Numbered from the stretch's first letter, positions 1 through 9,006 are shown. The stretch: 64,000 nt of DNA from 3-1-20CM-4-69-9 sp963833655 (GCA_963833655.1 CAWHYL010000005.1:1-64000); one strand, 5' to 3'. A program made the numbers and translations. Notes: generated by a model not told the origin, from the sequence alone.

Positions 1-43
1 ACGACGGGGGTAAAGCGCGGGTTCGAGTCCCGTCGCTTCCGCT
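1..43 (+). tRNA. 3' end of a tRNA gene cut by the window edge
   Basis: A T-arm is readable: a five-pair stem around the loop TTCGAGT, followed by a seven-base acceptor 3' strand and discriminator G. CCA is not encoded, and a T-run follows at about 54-58. The 5' half lies outside the window, so the amino acid cannot be assigned. The same 38 bases recur at 3,176-3,213 with two differences. This copy keeps the canonical T54 and is probably the working gene. Confidence 0.5.
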
Positions 44-80
44 CTCCCCTCGCCTTTTTCGCCGGGACGTCTTAAAGGCG

Positions 81-3000
81 CTAGGACACCACGCCGGTGG
101 CAAGCTCACGTGTCTGCGCCGCATACCAGTTGAGGCCGATCGCCTCGAAACGCTTCTGCGCCTTCGCGACGAGCGCCGGGTCGCGTCGGGCGATGCCGAG
201 CGTCCGCAGCGCGAACGGCTCGAGGTACGTGCCCGGAAGGGCGTGACGCTCGGCGTCTTCCACGGCCTCCTCGGCTCGGCCGAGGGCGACGAGCGCGTCG
301 AGGCGGGTGGCGACGCCGTTGACGTAGTTCCAAATCGGCCAGTGCCACTTCTCCGACCCGTCGAGCAGCGCCTCGGCGCGCTCGAGGTCGCCGCGGATCA
401 ACGCCAGCCGTGCCCGCAGCGCATCGAGCCACATCTCGTAGCCCTCGAATCCGAGCGCTGACTCTTCCGCCTCGAGCCGGTGGGCTTCGTCGTCCAGCCC
501 GAGCGCGGCGCACGCCACCGCGGAGGCAAGAAGTGACCGCGCGGTGTACACACAAGGCGTGCCGGCGTTCGCCGCAACTACGTCCTCCGTCCTCTCGATG
601 CGCTCGTGCAGACGGTCCCAGCGGCCGGCGGCTTCGTCCAGCGTGAGCAGGTTGCCGTGTGCGTGTACCTGGTGATGCGGGGTCAGCCGGGCGGCGATTG
701 CCTCATGGCGGAGCGCATGCGACGCCGCGTCCGCCATGCGACCGAGCGCGAGCTCCGCGGTCGCGGAGCCCCACTGAATCAGGGCGAGGTGGTCGGGATC
801 GCTGACCCGCCGCGTGAGCGCGAGGCGGCGTCCCGCCCACTCGGAGGCGGCGGCGAAGTCGCCAACGAACTGCGCGATCGCAAACTGCGCATAGAGACCG
901 AAGGAGAGCAGCTCGACGTCGTCGAGACGCTCGGCGATCGCGATGGCACGCTCCGCAGCCGGAACATCGTCATCGTGCAGTGCCTTCGCAGTCAGTGCAT
1001 ACGCGTACGGACGGCTGTCCGGAGAGGCGAGCTCGAGCGACTGCCTGATCCAGCCTACGGCGAGTGCGTCGTCGGGCGCGACCTTCCACATCGCGCCACG
1101 CATCGTTGACTCAAAGGCGAGCTCGCCATAGAGCTCGCCCAGCGTCGCAGAGTCGGAGGCGAGCTCAACCGCGTTCAGCATCGCCTTCCAGAAAGCCTCG
1201 CCGTCGAACTTGAGGGCGTTGACGCGGCCGATCGAGTGCCACAGCTCCGGATCGGCGGGTGTCAGCTCTGCGGCCCGCTCGAGCAGCCCGAGTGCGTCGT
1301 CCAGGTCAAACCGGGCGACCGCGAGCTCGGCGGCCCGGCGGAGCCAGCGAAGCGCCGAAACGCGCAGACTTTCAACGTCCGCCTCGCTGTCGCGCCAGGC
1401 GAGCTCGGCTATCTCTGGATTGACCGCCTCCGCGTAGTGGTAGGCAAGTGCACCGGCTCGCCCGTCGCTCGCGTCCACGCCCTCAAGCCATTCGGCGTAG
1501 GCGGCGTGGCGTCGCGTACGCTCGGCCTTCGGCAGGCTGGCGTAAGCGACGTCACGCGTGAGTGCGTGCTTGAAGACGAGCTCGGGCTCGGTAGGTCGGA
1601 CGAACCCCCGTTCGACGAGCGTTCGTGCCTCCGCCGCCGAGCCGACGAGGGCGGCAAGGCCGGCCGGCGAAAACGACCGGCCGATCACAGCGGCCGCTTG
1701 AAGCGCATCCTTCGCCGCCGACGAGAGTAGATCGATGCGTGCGGCGAGTACACCCCGAATGGAGTCAGGGATCGACAGTGCGTCTGCGTCGAGCACCCAC
1801 CCGCCGGCCCGGCGTGTCAGGAGCTCACGGTCGAGGAGATCGAAGAGCAGCTCCTCCAAGAAGAACGGGTTCCCGTCGGCATGCCGGACAACGAGCTCGC
1901 GCCCCGCCGGGTCGAGCGGTGCGGCGAGCGCGCGGTCGACCAAATCGGCCGCGTCGTCGGTGCCGAGCGGCTCCAGGACCGAGGTTTGGCCCGCAGGCAG
2001 CCCCTCCCGGCCCGGCCGCGTCGTCCCCAAGATCAGAACAGGGCCGGTTGCGTCCGACAAGACCCGGCCGAGAAGCTCGATCAGCGGCGCGGTGGCCCAG
2101 TGCAAGTCTTCAAGCACGATGACCGCCGGGCCGCGCGCGCCGATCTCCGAGACGACGCGCACCCACGCGTCCTGGAGCGCGAGCACGGCCGCGCGCGGCT
2201 CGAGATCGCCGGCGACGTCGAGCCCCAAGGTCAGGCCGAGGATCTCGCGGCCGGCGAGCTTCTCAAGGGCCGGATCCTCTTCCCGCAGAGACAGCTCCTG
2301 CCTGAGCACGTCAGCGAGCGCGCTGTACGTGACGCTGCGCCCGTACGAGAGGCAGCGGCCGAGCCGGAAGACCGTCCCGGCCGACAGGCGGTCCCGCAGC
2401 TCACGCACGAGCGTCGTCTTACCGAGACCCGGCTCGCCGACGATCAGGGCAAAACGCGGCTCGTTGGTCGACGTCATCTGTTGCAGCCAGGCGAGCTCAT
2501 GCTCTCGGCCGACGAACGTAGTAGCGAGGCCGTGACCGCTGCGCGGGCGGCGCGGCGCGACCATGCGCCGGAGCTCTCGCGCGGGGACGCCGCCCTCCTT
2601 GCCCTTCGCCTCAACGGTGTGCGGCTCGCCGAGTTCGAACGCGTCGCCGACGAGCGCGGCGGTGCGTTCGCCGACGAGCACCTGGCCGGGGGCCGCTGCC
2701 TGCTCGAGCCGCGCCGCGACGTTCACGGCGTCACCGGTCGCGAACGAGCTTCCCTCACGGGGTCGCCCAACCACGACCTCGCCTGAGTTAACTCCAATCC
2801 GCAGCGCAAGGCGGTCACCAAAGAGCTCCCGCAGGCGCTCGAGCATCCAGAGCGCTGTCTGCAGTGCACGCTCCGCGTGGTCCTCTTGGGCGGTCGGGGC
2901 GCCGAAGACCGCGACGACGGCATCGCCGATGAACTTCTCTACAGTGCCGCCGCCAAGCGCGATCTCAGCTTCCATTGCGTCGTAGAAGCGGTCCAGGAGA

Positions 3001-3089
3001 TCTCGCGCGTACTCGGGATCGAGCGCGTCGCCGAGCGCAGTGGAGCCGACGAGATCGGCGAACAGGATCGTCGCCAGCTTCCGCTCCAC
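81..3089 (-). CDS. Adenylate/guanylate cyclase domain fused to AAA-type ATPase and helical repeats
   Basis: The protein has about 1,002 residues. Residues 1-175 are a class III nucleotide cyclase catalytic domain, with the metal-binding Asp in FADLVGST and a second in GDAVVAVFG. Next is a STAND/AAA-like ATPase with the Walker A motif GEPGLGKTT near residue 217. The long C-terminal half is rich in Ala/Leu/Glu helical repeats of TPR type. The GTG start at 3,087-3,089 is chosen because it begins directly at the conserved ERKLATILFADLVGS; longer in-frame readings run into the tRNA-like repeat. No LuxR DNA-binding domain follows, so it is probably a cytoplasmic cAMP-producing sensor rather than a transcription factor. 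It sits alone between the two tRNA 3'-end copies. The ligand is unknown. Confidence 0.9.
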   Translation of the reverse strand: MERKLATILFADLVGSTALGDALDPEYARDLLDRFYDAMEAEIALGGGTVEKFIGDAVVAVFGAPTAQEDHAERALQTALWMLERLRELFGDRLALRIGVNSGEVVVGRPREGSSFATGDAVNVAARLEQAAAPGQVLVGERTAALVGDAFELGEPHTVEAKGKEGGVPARELRRMVAPRRPRSGHGLATTFVGREHELAWLQQMTSTNEPRFALIVGEPGLGKTTLVRELRDRLSAGTVFRLGRCLSYGRSVTYSALADVLRQELSLREEDPALEKLAGREILGLTLGLDVAGDLEPRAAVLALQDAWVRVVSEIGARGPAVIVLEDLHWATAPLIELLGRVLSDATGPVLILGTTRPGREGLPAGQTSVLEPLGTDDAADLVDRALAAPLDPAGRELVVRHADGNPFFLEELLFDLLDRELLTRRAGGWVLDADALSIPDSIRGVLAARIDLLSSAAKDALQAAAVIGRSFSPAGLAALVGSAAEARTLVERGFVRPTEPELVFKHALTRDVAYASLPKAERTRRHAAYAEWLEGVDASDGRAGALAYHYAEAVNPEIAELAWRDSEADVESLRVSALRWLRRAAELAVARFDLDDALGLLERAAELTPADPELWHSIGRVNALKFDGEAFWKAMLNAVELASDSATLGELYGELAFESTMRGAMWKVAPDDALAVGWIRQSLELASPDSRPYAYALTAKALHDDDVPAAERAIAIAERLDDVELLSFGLYAQFAIAQFVGDFAAASEWAGRRLALTRRVSDPDHLALIQWGSATAELALGRMADAASHALRHEAIAARLTPHHQVHAHGNLLTLDEAAGRWDRLHERIERTEDVVAANAGTPCVYTARSLLASAVACAALGLDDEAHRLEAEESALGFEGYEMWLDALRARLALIRGDLERAEALLDGSEKWHWPIWNYVNGVATRLDALVALGRAEEAVEDAERHALPGTYLEPFALRTLGIARRDPALVAKAQKRFEAIGLNWYAAQTRELATGVVS

Positions 3090-3175
3090 TGCGCCGAGGA
3101 TAGCTCGGTTTACCGGATTCCTAGACGCACTTAGCGCTAATCGGCTCAGCGCGTGATCCGTCGCGTGCGGACTGT

Positions 3176-3213
3176 GGGGGTAAAGCGCGGGCTCGAGTCC
3201 CGTCGCTCCCGCT
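3176..3213 (+). repeat. Truncated copy of the tRNA 3' end (candidate att site)
   Basis: 36 of 38 bases match positions 6-43, covering the variable region, T-arm and acceptor 3' strand. The matching 5' half of a tRNA is absent upstream, and loop position 54 is C instead of T, so this copy cannot work as a tRNA. Such 3'-end duplications are left when an element integrates at a tRNA gene. It marks the boundary between the cyclase gene and the integrative module that follows. Confidence 0.6.
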
Positions 3214-3572
3214 CCTCGCCAGTGGGGAGCACGGCCGCCAAGCATCAATGAGTCGCGGTTCTGTCTCCCGTGGATTCAAAGGACTCCGGTAGCGCCGTCG
3301 GTAGCAATGCCCCAACTTGCCTCTATTGAGACCGGCTACTGCCTGGTCACGTACCAGGGGTTCAGTCGCAGAAATCGGGCGTGCGCGCTTCGACCGCCTT
3401 GCGGCCGGCTTTTTTGGTGACGGTGCGGAGCGCCCACCCCTCTCCGCCTCCCGCCTGCGACCGCGAATTCGCCCGCCGTTCACTTCGTTTCGAGACGGGA
3501 CAGCTGGCGCGCAGTCGGCGCTTGAGGCCGCGGTCAAGCCTTTCGCGCGTCGCTCCGACAAGACGTGTGCTG
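3214..3572. other. Intergenic stretch before the integrative module
   Basis: 359 bases with no reading frame that resembles a protein. No clear promoter or hairpin with a T-run was seen. The start of the next gene is set by ATG at 3,573, so upstream in-frame sequence is treated as noncoding. Confidence 0.4.
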
Positions 3573-3971
3573 ATGAGCCGCTCGGGGCGGAATCGAATCG
3601 CGACGGCGGCGCAATGCGCCGAGGTGGAGCGGTTGGCCGGGGAAGGAGCGTCGATCCGAGCAATCGCCGCCGAGGTGTTCGGCGACTCTCGGCTTCGCGG
3701 CCGCGTCGAACGGATCCTTAAGGGGGCAGCGGCGATCCCCCCTCGCCCGGAGGATCAGGCGTTGTTGCCCGAAGACGCGGTCGTTTCGGCCGAGACCGTG
3801 CCTGCGGTCCGCGCCGCCCTGCGCCAGTACCTGATCCGTCTGCAGCGCGGCGAGGCTCAGCCGTCGGTCGGTGAGATGGTGAAGTTGCTCGATCTCGAGC
3901 GGCGCTTGCAGGCGTTCGAGTCGATTGAGCAGCTGAACGAGCTCGCGCGCGCACAGCAAGCCGACCCGTAG
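3573..3971 (+). CDS. Helix-turn-helix protein of the integrative element
   Basis: The product has 132 residues. Residues 10-45 resemble a helix-turn-helix (AEVERLAGEGASIRAIAAEV), and the C-terminal part is a charged helical segment. The ATG at 3,573 is preferred over upstream in-frame starts because similarity to a DNA-binding fold begins there. It is the first gene of a rightward set with the ParB-like methyltransferase, excisionase and integrase. It may be the element's repressor or a small-terminase-like DNA-binding protein; the sequence does not decide. Confidence 0.6.
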   Translation: MSRSGRNRIATAAQCAEVERLAGEGASIRAIAAEVFGDSRLRGRVERILKGAAAIPPRPEDQALLPEDAVVSAETVPAVRAALRQYLIRLQRGEAQPSVGEMVKLLDLERRLQAFESIEQLNELARAQQADP

Positions 3972-4196
3972 AGCCACCTCCGGGGCCGGTGCCGGCCGAC
4001 GTGGCAACGCTGCCACATCCGCGGCACCGCCAAATTGCCGGCAGCGCATCGCGGAAGCGTGGGGCGCGGCTGCCCGGTCGGTCACCCCAGCTTTTCGCTG
4101 CGTCTGCGCCTCTTTCGCATGAAGACGGGCCCGCCTCGGGCTGGTTGGTTGGTCTCGCTCCGACAAGCGCGGTCATCCGACCCGAAGGAGCCTCAG

Positions 4197-5324
4197 ATGG
4201 CCAGCAAGTCGCAACCGACCGCGCCGCTGTTCCGCCACCGCGAGCAGCTGCATCCGCACGAAAGCCTCACCCGCGTGCCGCCGATGCCGCCGGACGAGTA
4301 CGCAGCGTTTTCCGCCGACATCCAGGCGCGCGGCATCCAGGTGCCACTCGAGATCACGGCCGAGGGAGCGCTGCTCGACGGCCGCCACCGCCTGCGGGCG
4401 GCAAGCGAACTCGGAATCGAGCGCCTGCCGGTGCGAATCGTCGCACCCGCCGATCCGCACGAGCACGTGCTGCTCGCCGCGCTGCAACGCCGCCACCTGA
4501 CGGCATCGCAAAAGGCGGCGCTCGCCGTCGAGCTCGACGAGTACCGGCAAGCGAAGGCAGACGCAAAACAGACGCAACTCGCCAACCTCAATCGCGGTGA
4601 TGGCTCAGCGTCATCGCGGCCGCGCGGCGAGCGCACCCGCGAGCTCGCCGCGCGCGCCGTCGGTGTCTCTGCACGCACGGTGCAAGACGCCGTGACCGTG
4701 CACGAGCATGATCCGCAGTTATTCGCGCAGGTCAAGGCCGGCGAGCTGCCGGCAAACACCGCGGCACGCAGGGTGCGCCGACGACTCCGCGACGCGCAGT
4801 TACCGGCAGCGCCACCGCTACCGGACGGCCCGTTCGAGCTGATCTACGCCGACCCGCCCTGGCAACTCGGCAACCCCGACGGCGAGCACGCACCCGAAAA
4901 CCACTACCCAACACAGCCGATCCATGAAATCGCGACGCTGCCGATCCCGGCTGCGCCGAGCGCGATCCTCTTCCTCTGGGCGGTCAACTGCCACCTGCCG
5001 CAAGCGCTCGAGGTTCTGCGCGCCTGGGGGTTCGGATACACCACGAACCTCGTCTGGGTCAAACCATCGATCGGGCTCGGCACGTGGGCGCGCAAGCGGC
5101 ACGAGCTGCTGCTCGTCGGCCGCAAAGGCAGCTTCCCGGTCGCAGATCCCGAGGATCGACCCGACTCGGTGATCGAGGCCGCCCGCGGCCGCCATTCCGA
5201 AAAGCCAGCGTGCGTCTACGAGCTGCTCGAGCGCATGTACCCACAGGCAAGCAAGCTGGAGCTGTTCGCGCGCGGCAACGCCCGCCTCGGCTGGGCCACC
5301 TGGGGCAACGAGGCCGAGCGATGA
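4197..5324 (+). CDS. ParB-like N-terminal domain fused to MT-A70-type adenine methyltransferase
   Basis: The protein has 375 residues. Residues 15-85 are a ParB/Srx-like nuclease fold with DGRHRLRA at 61-68. A helix-turn-helix-like stretch (AARAVGVSARTVQDAV) lies at 151-166. From about 210 follows an MT-A70 S-adenosylmethionine methyltransferase with the catalytic DPPW at 219-222. The start is fixed by GAAGGAG six bases before ATG 4,197. In MT-A70 enzymes DPPW transfers a methyl group to adenine N6, so the likely product is m6A in DNA. The gene overlaps the excisionase by four bases (ATGA). No restriction enzyme is adjacent, suggesting self-protection or regulation of the element. Confidence 0.85.
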   Translation: MASKSQPTAPLFRHREQLHPHESLTRVPPMPPDEYAAFSADIQARGIQVPLEITAEGALLDGRHRLRAASELGIERLPVRIVAPADPHEHVLLAALQRRHLTASQKAALAVELDEYRQAKADAKQTQLANLNRGDGSASSRPRGERTRELAARAVGVSARTVQDAVTVHEHDPQLFAQVKAGELPANTAARRVRRRLRDAQLPAAPPLPDGPFELIYADPPWQLGNPDGEHAPENHYPTQPIHEIATLPIPAAPSAILFLWAVNCHLPQALEVLRAWGFGYTTNLVWVKPSIGLGTWARKRHELLLVGRKGSFPVADPEDRPDSVIEAARGRHSEKPACVYELLERMYPQASKLELFARGNARLGWATWGNEAER

Positions 5325-5542
5325 ACGAGCGGCTGCTTAACGCCAGCGAAGTCGCCGAGTTGTTCGCCCTGCCCGAGTCATGGGTGCGCGAAGCAACCCG
5401 CGAGGGCCGCATCCCCCACCTCGTGCTCGGCCGCTACCGCCGCTACTCCCGCGCCGCGCTCGAGGCCTGGCTCGCCACCCAGCAAGCCGGCCCACCCGGC
5501 TCCCGCTGCGCCGCCAGCGACTTGCTTTCCACCCCCAGCTGA
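5321..5542 (+). CDS. Excisionase / MerR-like DNA-binding protein
   Basis: The product has 73 residues and the helix-turn-helix_17 pattern: LLNASEVAELFALPESWVRE, then GRIPHLVLGRYRRYSRAALEAWL. Proteins of this type bind at attachment sites and steer the integrase toward excision, or act as small regulators. It begins inside the stop codon of the methyltransferase gene (ATGA) and ends four bases before the integrase, so the three are translated as one unit. Confidence 0.85.
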   Translation: MNERLLNASEVAELFALPESWVREATREGRIPHLVLGRYRRYSRAALEAWLATQQAGPPGSRCAASDLLSTPS

Positions 5543-5546
5543 GCTT

Positions 5547-6748
5547 GTGAATCAACCGATGCCCAGACCACAGCCGAAATGGGGCCGCGTTTTGCGCTAC
5601 GAGGGCAAACGCGGCGTCGTCTGGCGGATCCGCTACCGCGACGCCGCCGGCCGCCGCATCCTCGAAACCCTGGGCAAAGAACCCGCCTGGAACGGCAAAC
5701 GCGCCGAAGCCGAACTGCGCCGCCGCCTCGTCGACGTCGAACGCGACGGCCTACGCAAACCCGTCCGGCTGCTCTTCGCCGACTTCGCCGAGCGCTGGCT
5801 CAGCGACTACCTCCCCGGCCGCGGCCTCAAGCGCACCACCCTCGACGGCTACCGGCAAACCCTCAACCGTCACCTCATCCCCTACTTCGGCTCGGTCCCA
5901 CTTCACCAACTCGAGCAACAACCCCGAGCTGATCGACCGCTACATCGCCGACAAGATCCGAGCCGGCCTCGCCCCCAAAACCGTCACCAACCACCTGCTC
6001 GTGCTGCAGGTGATGCTCAAACGCGCCGTCCGCTGGCGGGTGATCCAACGCAACCCCGTCCAAGACGCCGACCGCCCCCGCGTCAACCAACCCGAACTGA
6101 ACATCCTCACCGCCGCCGAAATCGGGCGCCTCTGGACCGCATACCACGAGCTCGAACAATCAGCCGCCAGCGACGAACAACAGTGGTGGCGACTCGCACG
6201 CACGATCACCTTCGTCGCACTCAGCACCGCCATGCGCCGCGGCGAACTCCTCGCCCTCCGCTGGAAAGACATCCGCCTACTCGACGGCACCCTCGACGTC
6301 CGCGAAGCACTCGTCAAAGGCCGCTTCACCCCCCCAAATCACGCGCCTCCCGACGCCTGCTCGAACTCGGCCCCCAAACCCAAAACCTGCTCTCCCAGCA
6401 CTGGCAGCACACCGCGTTCCAAGGCGACGACGAACTCGTCTTCTGCCACCCAAACAAAGGCACACCACTCGACCCATCCAAACTCGCGCGCGTCTACCTG
6501 CGCCCCGCGCTTCGCCACGCCGGATCAACAAACAGCTACGACCCTTCCACGACCTCCGCCACACCGCACTCACCCACGAAGCCGCCGCCGGCAACCCCAT
6601 GGCCTACCTCCAGCAACGCGCCGGCCACTCCCACGCAGCGATCACCGAGCGCTACATCCACGCCGCACAAATCAACTTCCCCGGCGCCGCCGCGCGCGGC
6701 GAAGCACACCTCTTCGCCGCACGCCAGGACGACTCAACCGCTGCGTAA
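5547..6748 (+). pseudogene. Tyrosine recombinase (phage-type integrase) broken by three frameshifts
   Basis: A full-length integrase of about 400 residues is spread over three frames. The N-terminal arm-binding and SAM-like domain starts at GTG 5,547. Near 5,920 the frame shifts by +1. The catalytic Arg (STAMRRGELLALRW) follows, then near 6,331-6,337 one C seems missing from a C7 run. A third shift near 6,530 leads to HDLRHTALTHE and the active-site Tyr in ITERYIHA, ending at TAA 6,746-6,748. All catalytic residues survive, so the gene was intact recently. One shift sits in a homopolymer, so sequencing error could explain part, but three in one gene favour decay. Confidence 0.8.
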
Positions 6749-7032
6749 CAATCGATCGCTCAGGATCGTCGAGGAGTTAGACCTCCCCCAGGAGACGTTC
6801 GGGCTCCAGTCCCGGATCTCGCGGTTGGAGAACGGCGCACCGGTGACGCTGCAGGACGTCGTCGAGCTGAACGTCGGCCTCGGACGGAACGTCCTGAGCG
6901 GCAGTGGCGTCCCCTACGTGGACACGAAGCCCGCCGGGGGCGACCGCTCCAGCGCTTGACCTCACGGACGACGAGAGGCGCGCGCTCCTAGAACGGCTCG
7001 GAGTACCGCGGGACGCCGAAGAGACCGCGTAG
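6749..7032 (+). other. Decayed coding after the integrase
   Basis: Protein-like fragments appear in shifting frames. One piece contains LQSRISRLENG, reminiscent of the end of an Xre-type helix-turn-helix; another reads LTDDERRALLERLGVPRDAE and stops at 7,030-7,032. Neither has a credible start. Together with the PIN-like remnant just downstream they could be the antitoxin side of a dead toxin-antitoxin pair. Confidence 0.35.
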
Positions 7033-7042
7033 GCCGGCGGCA

Positions 7043-7467
7043 GGTCTGCCGAGCGTCTGCCTGGACGAGCACCTCCGTTCGGAACTGAAGGCGCAGTACC
7101 AGCGCGAAGGCTTGCGGGCGTTCCGGGCGGGCGAGAGCAGCTACCGCGGCCGGGACGAACGCGACTTCCTCGCCGAGATGTACTCGCGAAACGAGATATT
7201 CGTGACGGCAGACCAGCAGTTCATCGACGACGTCGTCTACTCGGGACAGCACCGGCACGCCGGGATCATCTGGATCCCCGAGTACCTCGACCGGCAACAG
7301 GAGACTGGCCCTCGTCGAACTGATCGCCGCCGCGATCAAGCACCACGTGGCCGAGGAGGGCCGCCTGCATGCGCGGCCTGCTCCTCTACCCGACCACGGA
7401 CGGCCCGATGGTCTTCGACGGGGAGAAGAACCACCTGCTCTTCAGTTGGGGACACTGGCGCGACTGA
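7043..7467 (+). pseudogene. Remnant of a PIN-like (DUF5615/Mut7-C type) protein
   Basis: One frame from 7,043 reads through VCLDEHL, an acidic opening typical of PIN-like folds, then RNEIFVTADQQFIDDVV and HAGIIWIPEYLDRQQ. These match the Asp-containing second strand and central region of such toxins. Near 7,305 the frame shifts and continues as ALVELIAAAIKHHVAEEGR. No start codon is convincing. A short tail frame from 7,369 to 7,467 (MRGLLLYPTTDGPMVF) may belong to another lost gene. The family call rests on pattern only. Confidence 0.4.
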
Positions 7468-7533
7468 CGCGAACTTTTTGCGCGGCGCGGTGGCATGGGT
7501 CGTGCGTCGCCGTCTGTAGAAAAACGGGGCGGA

Positions 7534-7755
7534 TCAGAGTGATTCTCGGAGGGCGTTCGCCGCCGCTTGTAGGCGAGTACTCACCTCACCTAGTTCTCTC
7601 GCGGCCAGGTCAATGCGTTCTTGCTGCGTGTCGGCACGCTCTTCCGCGGTACTGGCTCGAGTCCGTACGGCCTCCAACTCGGCAGTCAGCCTCTCGACCG
7701 CGCGAGTCAGTTCCGCCAGTTGGCTGGCGACGATCTCCGTGTCTTCTCGGGGCAC
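7534..7755 (-). CDS. Small coiled-coil protein
   Basis: The product has 73 residues and is almost wholly a predicted heptad coiled coil (LAELTRAVERLTAELEAVRT). There is no signal peptide or cysteine. It starts with GTG at 7,753-7,755, preceded by GAAGAGA as a possible ribosome binding site. No family is recognised. It could be a structural or antitoxin-like protein of the accessory region. The clean heptad pattern favours a real gene, but its short length keeps confidence moderate. Confidence 0.45.
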   Translation of the reverse strand: MPREDTEIVASQLAELTRAVERLTAELEAVRTRASTAEERADTQQERIDLAARELGEVSTRLQAAANALRESL

Positions 7756-8569
7756 TCTCTTCGTCCCGATGTGAGTCTAGAACGGGTGTCCGCGCCTGTC
7801 GCCTGAGCGGGCACAGTGAGTCTCCGATTGGACAGGCGGGAGAGTCCGGCCAAGGGGAGCCGAACGCTCCCGGGCGCCGACAACACGGACAAGCACTCCA
7901 CGACGGAGAACGAGTGGCGCCGACTGACGTGGCGGATCGCAGAGACCGAAGCCCAAGTCCGCGCCCCCCCGGGCGAACTTGAGCCTGTTGCCGCGAATAC
8001 TTGATCCCCGTTTGCGGCCTGACCGAAACCAATTTGCCCCGCGGGCCTGAGGTGCTGTTCCGGTCTGATCGGAGTACTGTCGATGAGCGGACGTCGTCTC
8101 CGCGACCGCTGGCTAAGCCCCCTGCTGGTGCCTTGGGCGCCGTCCGCCACCGAGCGGGTGGGGCATGGTGGCGTGTTTGCGCGGCGCGGTAGCGGGGTGT
8201 CCAGCGGCGCCTATCTAAAGAAATCGCGAGGCTGCTGCGTCGCCGCGTCGCGAGTGAGACGGTCCGCGTGCTGACATCGAGACGCATTTCCAATTGCTGT
8301 GGCCCCAGCCGGGTGGCATGCTCACCGCCCGGAACAAGGGGAACGGGGTGGCGGCCACCCCGTTCCCTGTCTGGGCGAAGCGAAGGGCGGGGGGATCCCA
8401 GCGGGGGCGCTGGGGCCCTTCGTCTGACGTTTCACCTTGTGCGTTCGCTGTCCGCGCTGGCATCCGGGTTTCTACGGAGGCTCCAGTCGGGCGGGCACTG
8501 ATGCATGGCCGCGGAGCGGTCCGGTCGTGCCGCCGTCGACGGTGGCCGAGGTGCTTGCCGCTCGCGCGT
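7756..8569. other. Gene-poor stretch with one long perfect hairpin
   Basis: 814 bases without a convincing gene. A 63-codon frame at 7,816-8,004 has a helical tail (TENEWRRLTWRIAETEAQV) but no ribosome binding site and no recognisable family. The only clear structure is the hairpin at 8,339-8,367. Confidence 0.4.
8339..8367. repeat. Perfect 13-bp inverted repeat with a 3-base loop
   Basis: The left arm GGGAACGGGGTGG pairs fully with CCACCCCGTTCCC across the loop CGG. No T-run follows on either side, so it is not a classical intrinsic terminator. It lies about 200 bases downstream of the HNH gene on that gene's strand, and may still end its transcript or be a mobile palindrome. Confidence 0.6.
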
Positions 8570-8959
8570 CTAAAAAGACGGACGCGGGTTCGAGCCGACG
8601 TAGCCGGCGAATGCCGGATCATTACGCCAGTCGAACCAGACGCGCGACCACGGCCGCGGCGGGGCGTCGGCGTGCTCGCCGGGTCCCCAGTAGACGTTCC
8701 TCTCGGGGATGTCCTTGTGGCCCTGCTGCGCCGACGCGCGCCCGCCGGCGGCCGCGTTGCAGCTGGCGTGAGCGACGCCGCGATACCCGCGACCGTCGTC
8801 GTTGTGGTCGAGATGCCACTTCTCGCCGCGACGGATCAGTTGTCCGCACCGGCAACACGGGACGTTGCCATCCCGCTTCGTGCTCGAACTACGGCTGCGA
8901 GCTGAGATCAGAGGCTTTCCTCGCGCGCGGCATATCGACGGACGGAACGCGTCGATCAT
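8570..8959 (-). CDS. HNH endonuclease
   Basis: The product has 129 residues. The centre holds an HNH fold: CCRCG, then the catalytic WHLDHNDDGRGYRGVAHASCN, in which LDH supplies the metal and general-base histidines and SCN ends the motif. Small stand-alone HNH proteins of this type are common in actinophages and integrated elements, where they nick DNA in packaging or recombination. ATG 8,959 is chosen as the first ATG before the domain, with a weak GTGAG upstream. It is divergent from the propeller gene at 9,059. Confidence 0.75.
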   Translation of the reverse strand: MIDAFRPSICRARGKPLISARSRSSSTKRDGNVPCCRCGQLIRRGEKWHLDHNDDGRGYRGVAHASCNAAAGGRASAQQGHKDIPERNVYWGPGEHADAPPRPWSRVWFDWRNDPAFAGYVGSNPRPSF

Positions 8960-9006
8960 CCAGCTCACCCATCCACGCGCCTGGCGCTGATGGACAGCCG
9001 ACCGCG

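Larger units (their letters stand above)
3573..6748. mobile_element. Integrative element module (regulator, ParB-methyltransferase, xis, broken int)
   Basis: Four rightward genes form a typical actinobacterial integrative-element core: a DNA-binding protein, a ParB/MT-A70 fusion, a MerR-like excisionase and a tyrosine integrase, with the last three within a few bases of each other. No transfer or replication gene is visible and the integrase is frameshifted, so this is probably an immobile remnant. The tRNA 3'-end copy at 3,176-3,213 is a plausible left boundary; the right boundary is not visible. Confidence 0.55.

Noticed and set aside
7816..8004. 63-codon frame with a helical C-terminal half
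   Set aside because: No ribosome binding site, Pro/Arg-rich ends, located in a decaying stretch.
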